This document shows, one piece after another, positions 57,046 through 64,000 of a stretch of DNA of 64,000 nt; position 1 is the first letter of the stretch; each line of letters opens with the position of its first letter. The notes below the pieces were generated by a model, which had not been told where the DNA came from, searched no databases, and worked only from the letters and a program-made list of their open reading frames with translations. The translations under genes were made by a program, and so were the position numbers. This DNA is from Pseudomonas sp. Irchel s3f7 (GTDB lineage Bacteria; Pseudomonadota; Gammaproteobacteria; Pseudomonadales; Pseudomonadaceae): contig NZ_FYDO01000015.1 of assembly GCF_900187615.1 (NCBI RefSeq), forward strand, positions 96,345 through 160,344, read 5' to 3'.

Positions 57046-58113
57046 ATGAAAACACTGGCCAAACTTCCCGTCACCATCGTCACCGGTTTCCTCGGCTCGG
57101 GCAAAACCACCTTGCTGCGGCACATGCTCGACAACGCTCAGGGTCGCCGCATCGCGGTGATCGTCAACGAGTTCGGCGAGTTGGGTATCGACGGCGAAAT
57201 CCTCAAACAGTGCTCCATCGGTTGCACCGAAGAAGAAGCCAACGGCCGCGTCTACGAATTGGCCAACGGCTGCCTGTGCTGCACCGTCCAGGAAGAATTC
57301 TTCCCGGTGATGCGCGAACTGGTCGCCCGTCGCGGCGATCTTGATCACATCCTCATCGAAACCTCGGGCCTGGCCCTGCCAAAACCGCTGGTGCAAGCCT
57401 TCCAGTGGCCGGAAATCCGCAGCGCCTGCACCGTCGACGCGGTGATCACCGTGGTCGATAGCCCGGCCGTCGCGGCTGGCACGTTCGCCGCGTTCCCGGA
57501 TCAGGTCGACGCCCAGCGCAAACTCGATCCGAACCTGGACCACGAATCGCCGCTGCACGAACTGTTTGCAGACCAATTGGCCAGCGCCGACCTGGTGATC
57601 CTCAACAAAGCCGACCTGATCAACCCGCAAGACCTGGCCCGCGTGCGCGCGGAAGTCGCCGAAGAGCTGCCGCCCGCAGTGAAAATCATCGAAGCCAGCA
57701 GCGGTCGTTTGCCGCTGGACGTGCTGATCGGCCTCGGCGCCGGTTCCGAAGAACACATCGACAGCCGTCACAGCCACCACGATCACCATCACGACGGCGA
57801 TGATCATGACGACCACGATCACGACGCCTTCGATTCGATCTCCATCGAACTGCCGCAAGCGGACGAAAGCCTGCTGATGGATGCGCTGACCCAACTGGTG
57901 GTTCAGCACGGCATCTTGCGCGTCAAAGGTTTCGCTGCGATCCCGAACAAACCGATGCGCCTGCTGATCCAGGGCGTGGGCACGCGTTTCGACAAGCACT
58001 TCGATCGCCAGTGGGGCGCCGACGAGGCTCGCACCACGCGCTTGGTGCTGATCGGTCAGGCGCTGGATGCTGCGACTCTCGAAGCGCAATTGCGCGCCGC
58101 GCTCAGCGTGTAA
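57046..58113 (+). CDS. cobW: Cobalamin biosynthesis GTPase CobW
   Basis: A 355-residue G3E GTPase starting MKTLAKLPVTIVTGFLGSGK, with Walker A GFLGSGKTT. The CxCC metal motif is in NGCLCCTVQEE; base recognition is in LNKADL. A His/Asp-rich loop (HSHHDHHHDGDDHDDHDHD, about residue 240-260) is a metal-binding insert. The C-terminal CobW_C domain follows (LRVKGFAAIPNKPMRLLIQGVGTRFDKHFDRQW). It is thought to chaperone cobalt to the chelatase. Start chosen at ATG 57046 with AAAGGG upstream; a longer frame from 56884 runs into the riboswitch. It lies 3 bp before cobN. Confidence 0.95.
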   Translation: MKTLAKLPVTIVTGFLGSGKTTLLRHMLDNAQGRRIAVIVNEFGELGIDGEILKQCSIGCTEEEANGRVYELANGCLCCTVQEEFFPVMRELVARRGDLDHILIETSGLALPKPLVQAFQWPEIRSACTVDAVITVVDSPAVAAGTFAAFPDQVDAQRKLDPNLDHESPLHELFADQLASADLVILNKADLINPQDLARVRAEVAEELPPAVKIIEASSGRLPLDVLIGLGAGSEEHIDSRHSHHDHHHDGDDHDDHDHDAFDSISIELPQADESLLMDALTQLVVQHGILRVKGFAAIPNKPMRLLIQGVGTRFDKHFDRQWGADEARTTRLVLIGQALDAATLEAQLRAALSV

Positions 58114-58116
58114 CCC

Positions 58117-61100
58117 ATGCACCTGCTCAGGACCCAGCCCGGCGGTTTTGTGTCGGAAGACAACATTGCCGACCTCGGACAAACCCCCGCCGAACTGGTG
58201 ATCCTGTGCAGCGGTGACTCCAGCCTGGCGCTGCTCGCCGAAGCGGCGCAGCAGTTGCCCGATGACTACCCAAGCGTGCGCCTGGCCAACCCGATGCAGG
58301 TGCAGAATCATGCCTCGGTGGATCTGTACGTCGATGAAGTGCTGCGTCACGCCAAGGTGATTCTGATTTCATTGCACGGCGGCATTGCCTACTGGCGATA
58401 CGGTATCGAGCGTTTGGTTGAATTGTCGCAGCGCGGCGTGCAGTTGATTCTGGTACCGGGCGATGATCGGCCGGATCCGGAACTCAGTGACCTGAGCACC
58501 GTGACCCCTGAAGACCGCGACCGGCTCTGGCATTTCCTGCGCCAGGGCGGCATGGCCAATGCGCTGGAGCTGTTTCGCTGCCTGGCCAGTCGCTGGCTGG
58601 GTCGCGATTACCCTTGGTCCGAACCGCAGACGCTGCCGCGCACAGCGATCTATCACCCGAAAAAAAGCCCGGCCACTCTGAGCGATTGGCATGCCGACTG
58701 GCAGCCTGATCAACCGGTGGCGGCGGTGCTGTTTTATCGCTCGCATTTACAGGCGGCGAACACCGGTTTCATCGATGTTTTCTGCCAGCGCTTGCAGGCC
58801 GCGGGGTTGAACCCGTTGCCGATTGCGCTGGCCAGTTTGAAAGAGCCCGGTTGCCTCTCGGTGGTCGAGGACTGGCTGGATGAAGTCGAGGCCGGGGTGA
58901 TTTTGAACACCACCGGTTTCGCCCAATCCAGCCCTGAAGCGCCGCACCTGCGGCCGTTTCGCCGCAATATCCCGGTGATCCAGGCGATTTGCGCCCAGGA
59001 CAATGAACCGGGCTGGCGCGCCAGCGAACAAGGCCTTGGCCCGCGGGATCTGGCGATGCACATTGCGTTGCCGGAACTGGACGGGCGCATCATCAGTCGG
59101 CCGATCAGCTTCAAGGATCTGGCGTGGCGCAGCGAGCGCAGCCAATCGGATGTGGTCTGCTATCGGCCTGCACCCGAGCGCATGGATTTCGTCGCCGAAC
59201 TGGCGCGGCGCTGGATCGATCTGGCGCGGGTGCCGAACAGTGAGAAACGCATCGCGCTGATTCTGGCCAATTACCCGACTCGCGACGGTCGCATCGGTAA
59301 CGGCGTGGGGCTCGATACCCCGGCCGCTGCGCTGAACATCCTGCGCGCCCTGCACACCAACGGTTATCCGCTACCGTCCGAACTGCCGGACAGCGGCACT
59401 GCGCTGATCCAGCAATTGCTCGGCGGTGTCAGCAACGACCTGGACACCCTCGACCAGCGCCCATGCCAGCAAAGCCTGGCGATGGATGATTACTGGCAGA
59501 TGTTCAACGCGCTGCCGCAGGCCAATCGTCAGGCAGTGCTGGAGCGTTGGGGTACACCCGATACCGACCCGATGTGCCGCAACGGCCGGATGATGATCGC
59601 GGGTCTGCGTTTCGGCCTGACCTTCGTCGGCATTCAACCGGCGCGGGGCTATCAAGTCGATCCGAGCGCGGTGTATCACGACCCGGATCTGGTGCCGCCC
59701 CACGCTTACCTGGCGTTCTACTTCTGGCTGCGCAATACCTACGGCGCTCACGGCGTGATCCATGTCGGCAAGCACGGCAACCTCGAATGGCTGCCGGGCA
59801 AAGGTGTGGGACTGTCGGAAAACTGCTGGCCGGATGCGTTACTCGGACCGATGCCGAACATCTATCCTTTTATCGTCAACGATCCGGGCGAGGGTGCCCA
59901 GGCCAAACGTCGCACCCAAGCGGTGATCATCGATCACCTGATGCCGCCACTGACCCGCGCCGAAACCTATGGCCCGCTGCGCAATCTTGAGTTGCTGGCC
60001 GACGAATATTACGAAGCGCAACTGCTCGACCCACGACGCGCCCGTGAGTTGCAACGGGACATTCTGCAACTGGTGCGCGACACCCACATCGACCGTGAAT
60101 TGCAGTTGGATGAAAAACTCGACAGCGATGCCGATGCGGCCATCTGGTTGCCGCGACTGGACACCTATCTGTGTGACTTGAAGGAATCGCAGATTCGCGA
60201 CGGACTGCATGTGTTCGGCGAGTCGCCGACCGGTCGATTGCGCATCGATACGTTGCTGGCGCTGCTGCGCATCCCAAGGGGCGATGGCCGTGGCGCGCAA
60301 TCGAGTCTGCTGCGGGCGCTGGCCAAGGCATTTGGACTGGGGTTCGATCCGCTTGATTGTGCCTTGGCCGAGCCGTGGATCGGGGCGCGGCCGATTGAAT
60401 TGAAAACGGTTTGTGAAGAAACCTGGCGCACGGCGGGCGATACCCGCGAACGCCTGGAGTTATTCGCCACACAGTTGATTTCGGACGCATTGAATAGCCC
60501 CTGTGGGAGCGAGCCTGCTCGCGATGGTGTGTCAGTCGACACTAGTTCCTCTGATACACCATCGCGAGCAGGCTCGCTCCTACAAGGGGAGGCGTGGAGC
60601 GAGGTGCGAGCCATTCTCGACGGTTTGCGTGACGTCATCGCCCCGCGTCTGGACGCCTGCGGTCCCGCAGAAATGCGCGGCCTGCTCGACGCCCTGAGTG
60701 GTCGCTTCGTTCCGGCCGGCCCCAGCGGCGCACCGAGTCGCGGTCGGCTGGACGTGCTGCCCACCGGGCGCAATTTCTATTCGGTGGACGTGCGCAACCT
60801 GCCGACCACCACCGCGTGGCGCATCGGCTTCCAGTCGGCCAACCTGATTCTTGAACGTCATCTGCAAGATCACGGCGATCATTTGCGTCAGCTCGGTTTG
60901 TCGGTCTGGGGCACGGCGACCATGCGTACCGGCGGCGACGACATCGCCCAGGCCATGGCGCTGATGGGCGTGCGCCCGGTGTGGGCCACCGGCAGCCAGC
61001 GGGTCGACGATTTCGAGATTCTGCCGCTGAGCCTGCTGGACCGTCCTCGGGTCGACGTGACGCTGCGGGTTTCAGGTTTTTTTCGTGACGCCTTCGCCAA

Positions 61101-61959
61101 CCTGATCCGCCTGTTCGACGCGGCTGTGCAAGCGGTCGCGGAACTGGACGAGCCGGACGATCTCAACCCGTTGGCCGCCAAAGTGCGCGCCGAACGAGCA
61201 TCGCTGTTGCACGCGGGGCTGGACGAAGAAGCGGCGCGGCGTCAGGCCGGTTGGCGTATTTTCGGTGCCAAGCCGGGGGCCTACGGCGCAGGCGTGCAGG
61301 GCGCGATTGACGGGCGTCTGTGGCAAAGCCGCGAGGATCTGGCCGAGGTTTATTTGAACTGGGGCGGCTACGCTTACGGCGGTTCCGACGAAGGCACTGC
61401 CGCCCGCGATCAGTTCGCCCAACGGCTCGGCCAGGTTCAAGCGGTGCTGCAAAACCAGGACAACCGCGAACACGATTTGCTCGATTCCAACGATTACTAC
61501 CAGTTCCAGGGCGGCATGCTCGCGGCGGTCGAAAGCCTTAGCGGCGCCGCGGCGGCCAGCTATCATGGCGATCACAGTCAACCGGACCTGCCGAAAATCC
61601 GCACCTTGAAGGAAGAGCTGAACCGGGTGATCCGTTCCCGGGCGGCGAACCCGAAGTGGCTCGACGGCGTCAAGCGTCACGGCTACAAAGGTGCGTTTGA
61701 GATGGCGGCGACGGTCGATAACCTGTTCGCTTTCGATGCGACCACGCAATTGATCGACGATCACCAGTACGCGTTGTTGGCCGATGCGTATCTGCTTGAT
61801 CCGGCAACCCGGGATTTCGTTCGCGAACACAACCCTCATGCCTTGCGCGACATGACCGAGCGGATGCTCGAAGCGCAGCAACGCGGGATGTGGAAGGAAG
61901 CCGGCGACTACCGTGAGGCACTGGAAAACCTGCTGCTGGATATAGAAGAAGATGGTTGA
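58117..61959 (+). CDS. cobN: Cobaltochelatase large subunit CobN, carrying an in-frame REPIN
   Basis: A 1280-residue CobN/BchH-type chelatase subunit: MHLLRTQPGGFVSEDNIADL, then typical blocks ITLANYPTRDGRIGNGVGLD-like (LILANYPTRDGRIGNGVGLDTP), VIHVGKHGNLEWLPGKGVGLS, PFIVNDPGEGAQAKRRTQAVIIDHLMPPLTRA, and SVWGTATMRTGGDDIAQAMALMGVRPVW near the C-terminus. It inserts cobalt into hydrogenobyrinic acid diamide together with AAA+ and VWA subunits. Residues about 795-823 (SPCGSEPARDGVSVDTSSSD, then TPSRAGSLLQGE) are encoded by a REPIN and have no counterpart expected in CobN; the frame is kept. It lies 3 bp after cobW. Confidence 0.95.
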   Translation: MHLLRTQPGGFVSEDNIADLGQTPAELVILCSGDSSLALLAEAAQQLPDDYPSVRLANPMQVQNHASVDLYVDEVLRHAKVILISLHGGIAYWRYGIERLVELSQRGVQLILVPGDDRPDPELSDLSTVTPEDRDRLWHFLRQGGMANALELFRCLASRWLGRDYPWSEPQTLPRTAIYHPKKSPATLSDWHADWQPDQPVAAVLFYRSHLQAANTGFIDVFCQRLQAAGLNPLPIALASLKEPGCLSVVEDWLDEVEAGVILNTTGFAQSSPEAPHLRPFRRNIPVIQAICAQDNEPGWRASEQGLGPRDLAMHIALPELDGRIISRPISFKDLAWRSERSQSDVVCYRPAPERMDFVAELARRWIDLARVPNSEKRIALILANYPTRDGRIGNGVGLDTPAAALNILRALHTNGYPLPSELPDSGTALIQQLLGGVSNDLDTLDQRPCQQSLAMDDYWQMFNALPQANRQAVLERWGTPDTDPMCRNGRMMIAGLRFGLTFVGIQPARGYQVDPSAVYHDPDLVPPHAYLAFYFWLRNTYGAHGVIHVGKHGNLEWLPGKGVGLSENCWPDALLGPMPNIYPFIVNDPGEGAQAKRRTQAVIIDHLMPPLTRAETYGPLRNLELLADEYYEAQLLDPRRARELQRDILQLVRDTHIDRELQLDEKLDSDADAAIWLPRLDTYLCDLKESQIRDGLHVFGESPTGRLRIDTLLALLRIPRGDGRGAQSSLLRALAKAFGLGFDPLDCALAEPWIGARPIELKTVCEETWRTAGDTRERLELFATQLISDALNSPCGSEPARDGVSVDTSSSDTPSRAGSLLQGEAWSEVRAILDGLRDVIAPRLDACGPAEMRGLLDALSGRFVPAGPSGAPSRGRLDVLPTGRNFYSVDVRNLPTTTAWRIGFQSANLILERHLQDHGDHLRQLGLSVWGTATMRTGGDDIAQAMALMGVRPVWATGSQRVDDFEILPLSLLDRPRVDVTLRVSGFFRDAFANLIRLFDAAVQAVAELDEPDDLNPLAAKVRAERASLLHAGLDEEAARRQAGWRIFGAKPGAYGAGVQGAIDGRLWQSREDLAEVYLNWGGYAYGGSDEGTAARDQFAQRLGQVQAVLQNQDNREHDLLDSNDYYQFQGGMLAAVESLSGAAAASYHGDHSQPDLPKIRTLKEELNRVIRSRAANPKWLDGVKRHGYKGAFEMAATVDNLFAFDATTQLIDDHQYALLADAYLLDPATRDFVREHNPHALRDMTERMLEAQQRGMWKEAGDYREALENLLLDIEEDG
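60500..60586. repeat. REPIN inside the cobN coding sequence
   Basis: A perfect 25-bp inverted repeat (arms 60506-60530 and 60556-60580, spacer of 25 bp) of the GTGGGAGCGAGCCTGCTCGC type, with the CTGT and ACAAGGGG flanks usual for these elements. The insert is about 87 bp, a multiple of three, and contains no stop codon in the cobN frame. Confidence 0.93.
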
Positions 61960-61983
61960 CGCATAGACTTGGATAAACGCAAC

Positions 61984-62105
61984 CCTGTGGCGAGGGAGCT
62001 TGCTCGCGTTGGGTCGCGCAGCGGCCCCGGTTTTTTGCAGTCACATCAAAAAGACTGTATTGCGACTGCTGCGCAGCCGAACGGGAGCAAGCTCCCTCGC
62101 CACAG
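61984..62105. repeat. Long REPIN (GTGGCGAGGGAGC family)
   Basis: Left arm CTGTGGCGAGGGAGCTTGCT and right arm AGCAAGCTCCCTCGCCACAG. It fills the gap between cobN and the chlD-type gene, which are on the same strand and probably still share a transcript. Confidence 0.9.
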
Positions 62106-62163
62106 ACATTGAGTGTGTTCTTGAGATTGTTTTTCGCTCCCCGACCATGACCGAGTAATGAAA

Positions 62164-63168
62164 ATGACCGACACCCCGCACTTTCCGCTCTCCGCCGTGG
62201 TCGGCGCCGACGATTTGAAGCTCGCGCTGTGCCTCACCGCCATCGACCCGAAAATCGGCGGCGTGCTGATTGAAGGCCCGCGTGGGATGGCCAAATCGAC
62301 CCTGGCCCGTGGCCTCGCAGACCTGCTGGCCAGCGGTCAGTTTGTTACCTTGCCCCTGGGCGCGACCGAAGAACGGCTGGTGGGCACCCTCGACCTCGAC
62401 GCCGCGTTGAGCGAAGGTCGCGCACAGTTTTCTCCCGGTGTTCTGGCCAAGGCTGACGGCGGCGTGCTCTATGTTGACGAGGTCAATCTGTTGCCCGATC
62501 ACCTCGTTGATCTGCTACTCGATGTGGCGGCCAGCGGCACCAACCTGATCGAGCGCGATGGCATCTCCCATCGGCATTCGGCGAAGTTTGTGCTGATCGG
62601 CACCATGAACCCGGAAGAGGGTGAATTGCGTCCGCAGTTGCTTGACCGCTTCGGATTGAACGTGGCGCTCGCCGGTCACACCGCACCGACCGAGCGGGGG
62701 CAGATCATCCGGCGGCGTCTGGATTTCGACAGCGATCCCCAAGGTTTCTGCGCCGCATGGGAAGTCCAGCAAGCGACGCTGCGTGAACGTTGCCAAATGG
62801 CACGCAGCGCATTAGCGAATATTCCCCTCGACGATGCCGCGTTGGGACAGATCACCGAACGCTGCTTTGCCGCGGGGGTCGATGGCTTGCGCGCTGATCT
62901 GGTCTGGCTGCGCGCCGCTCGCGCCCATGCGGCCTGGCGCGGAGCAGACGCGATCACCGAGGACGATATCGATGCGGTCGCCGAGTTCGCCTTGCGCCAT
63001 CGTCGTCGCGAGCATTCAGCGTCTGCACCGCAAAACGCTCATACCCCACAGTCGTCCGCGCCAGACACCCACACGAACGAAGGGCAGGGCCAATGGGGTG
63101 AAATGCCCGCTCAATCATTACCGGTCGGCCCCCGGCGTAAAGTGCCGAGCTGGCCAAAAAAGCCCTAG
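62164..63168 (+). CDS. chlD: ChlD N-terminal AAA+ part / ChlI-like chelatase subunit (zero-frame product)
   Basis: The zero-frame product is 334 residues, starting MTDTPHFPLSAVVGADDLKLALCLTAIDPK (ATG 62164, with GAG 8 bases upstream; ATG 62158 is too close to it). It is a magnesium-chelatase-type AAA+ protein: Walker A EGPRGMAKST, Walker B GGVLYVDEVNLL, then HSAKFVLIGTMNPEEGELRPQLLDRFGLNV (sensor and arginine finger region). It drives ATP-dependent insertion of cobalt by CobN. The frame ends at TAG 63166-63168 just after a slippery A AAA AAG. If the ribosome slips, the frame continues into the VWA domain. No separate cobS or chlI gene is seen. Confidence 0.9.
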   Translation: MTDTPHFPLSAVVGADDLKLALCLTAIDPKIGGVLIEGPRGMAKSTLARGLADLLASGQFVTLPLGATEERLVGTLDLDAALSEGRAQFSPGVLAKADGGVLYVDEVNLLPDHLVDLLLDVAASGTNLIERDGISHRHSAKFVLIGTMNPEEGELRPQLLDRFGLNVALAGHTAPTERGQIIRRRLDFDSDPQGFCAAWEVQQATLRERCQMARSALANIPLDDAALGQITERCFAAGVDGLRADLVWLRAARAHAAWRGADAITEDDIDAVAEFALRHRRREHSASAPQNAHTPQSSAPDTHTNEGQGQWGEMPAQSLPVGPRRKVPSWPKKP

Positions 63169-63203
63169 GCATTCGCCCTCGTTCTGACGCGGGGGCGAAT
63201 GCC
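63156..63203 (+). promoter_or_regulatory. Programmed -1 ribosomal frameshift signal in chlD
   Basis: The heptamer A AAA AAG (63156-63162) is in the right phase (codons CCA AAA AAG) and is identical to the slippery site of E. coli dnaX. Five bases later comes a perfect 11-bp stem, GGCATTCGCCC (63168-63178) with GGGCGAATGCC (63193-63203), loop of 14. The zero-frame TAG lies between slip site and stem. After slipping, codons AAA AAA GCC CTA GGC open the VWA frame. Confidence 0.85.
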
Positions 63204-63833
63204 AGACCTCGCGCCGGACGGCTGGACCACGGCAAACAAGGCAAGCGTCACGCCGCTCGAAGTGGCTCGGTCAATTGGCCGGGTACTTTGCTCAACGGCC
63301 GGCCACGTCAGCGCGATGAGCTGTTGTTCCATCTGCGTACCCGTTCACCCCATGAGCTGTGGCTGGTGATTGTCGACGCCTCGGCCTCGACCCGTCGCCA
63401 TCAGGCATTGAGTGACGCCAAAGGTTTGCTGGCGCAATTGCTCGATGACGCCTATCGCCAACGTGCGCGCCTGGCACTGCTGACCGCCAGCGGTGCCACG
63501 CCAAAGTGGCAGGTGCAGGGTTTGAAAGCATCGACGAGTTTGCGCGGTTGGCTTGATGGGTTGGGTGCGGGTGGCGGGACGCCGTTATTGGCCGCGTTGG
63601 GTGAGGCGGGGCACTGGCTGGCAGCGCGGCAGAAGCGCTTTCCGGCGGAACAGCAACGGTTGTTGCTGGTGACGGATGGGCGATTGAAGGACTGGCCGAT
63701 TCTGTCGGAGCTGGCGTGTCCGGGGTTGTTGATTGATATCGAGCGTGGGCCAATTCGGCTGGGGCGCAGCAAGGTGTTGGCGGCGCAGTTGCAGGCTGAA
63801 TACCGGCATATCGATGAGCTGCTTCAGGGCTGA
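63162..63833 (+). CDS. chlD: ChlD C-terminal VWA domain (reached by -1 frameshift from the AAA+ part)
   Basis: In the -1 frame 223 residues follow the slip site: a basic, flexible linker (ALGIRPRSDAGANARPRAGR, then LDHGKQGKRHAARSGSVNWP) and a VWA domain with the metal-site motif DASAST in HELWLVIVDASASTRRHQALSDAKGLLAQLL. The frame has no ATG or GTG with a ribosome site ahead of the linker; the first possible start is a TTG at 63288, in the middle of conserved sequence. The fusion product would be about 555 residues, the usual ChlD layout. Together with the short form it would replace CobS/CobT beside CobN. Confidence 0.85.
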   Translation, partial: ALGIRPRSDAGANARPRAGRLDHGKQGKRHAARSGSVNWPGTLLNGRPRQRDELLFHLRTRSPHELWLVIVDASASTRRHQALSDAKGLLAQLLDDAYRQRARLALLTASGATPKWQVQGLKASTSLRGWLDGLGAGGGTPLLAALGEAGHWLAARQKRFPAEQQRLLLVTDGRLKDWPILSELACPGLLIDIERGPIRLGRSKVLAAQLQAEYRHIDELLQG

Positions 63834-64000
63834 GTTGGAGGTTGCCTGCACCGGCCTCATCGCGAGCAAGCTTGCTCCTATGTATGGACTCGCCCCCACT
63901 GTCTACCTGCTTTTTAAACACTGCTACCCGGTTGCATCTATGTATAAGGCCTATTCGAGGAAGCCATCTTTGGCTTCTGGCCAACATTGGTTGAGCTCAC
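63834..64000. other. Intergenic end of window with REP arm
   Basis: A single REP arm (CATCGCGAGCAAGCTTGCTC, 63858-63880) and a short hairpin (GAAGCCATCTTTGGCTTC, 63961-63978) are seen. No gene is supported up to the window end. Confidence 0.6.

Noticed and set aside
56911..58350. A 479-codon minus-strand frame opposite cobW
   Set aside because: Antisense shadow of the high-GC cobW and start of cobN; the His-rich loop of cobW explains its odd composition.
63162..63833. Frameshift sequencing error splitting chlD
   Set aside because: The break lies exactly at an in-phase A AAA AAG site followed by a perfect stem at the usual spacing, which a random error would not create. An error in the six-A run cannot be fully excluded from sequence alone.

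Overview
The window looks like chromosomal DNA of a Pseudomonas of the fluorescens group. The evidence is the high-GC coding style, abundant Pseudomonas-type REP/REPIN repeats of several sequence families, the lexA2-imuA-imuB-dnaE2 SOS mutagenesis cassette, a PrtD/AprD-type type I secretion set, cti (fatty acid cis/trans isomerase), one-piece cysI with its DUF934 partner, and an aerobic cobalamin locus with cobN and cbtBA. No phage, plasmid, CRISPR array or complete insertion sequence is visible. The DNA was read by eye, so family names come from recognised motifs and not from searches.

Layout. 1-3.6 kb: end of an AraC-type regulator, a RidA-like protein, a five-copy tandem REPIN array (136-bp period) and an RlhA-type U32 protein. 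3.7-8.8 kb: a small membrane protein, tRNA-Gln(TTG), a GlxA-like regulator, a GST, then a three-gene group (Fe/2-oxoglutarate oxygenase, unknown protein, periplasmic binding protein) that abuts a truncated DoxX gene. 10.5-14.3 kb: a ProA-like dehydrogenase, a carbonic anhydrase remnant broken by a second five-copy REPIN array (115-bp period), a small hypothetical gene and a GNAT. 14.3-19 kb: a complete type I secretion trio with no visible substrate gene. 19-27 kb: topB and the divergent lexA2-imuA-imuB-dnaE2 operon, with two different LexA-type operators. 27-40 kb: mostly housekeeping and metabolic genes (hybrid histidine kinase, DUF4142, YdcH-like, SMP-30-like lactonase plus a hydroxylase-SRPBCC fusion, LysR, SCP2, histidine phosphatase, sohB, DUF934-cysI, a 37-residue membrane protein, a sugar-type binding protein, DUF2970). 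40.2-46.8 kb: one giant (about 2221-residue) LRR protein with a C-terminal NEL-type E3 ubiquitin ligase signature. 46.9-53.8 kb: metH, cti, nfuA. 54-63.8 kb: cobalamin locus.

How the genes work together. The cobalamin locus has two divergent transcription units, each headed by a cobalamin riboswitch: cbtB-cbtA-cobE-cobM on the minus strand (cobalt uptake and corrin-ring steps) and cobW-cobN-chlD on the plus strand (cobalt chelation). MetH, a B12-dependent enzyme, lies a few kb away. The last gene appears to be a chlD with a programmed -1 frameshift: an A AAA AAG slippery heptamer, five nucleotides, a perfect 11-bp stem, and a VWA-domain reading frame that has no convincing start codon of its own. 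This would make a small ChlI-like and a larger ChlD-like subunit from one gene, explaining how CobN finds its partners without cobS/cobT. A REPIN sits in frame inside cobN and adds about 29 codons.

Most notable points: the chlD frameshift signal, the REPIN inside cobN, the giant NEL/LRR protein with a triplicated internal module, the two tandem REPIN arrays, and the paired LexA1/LexA2-type operators.
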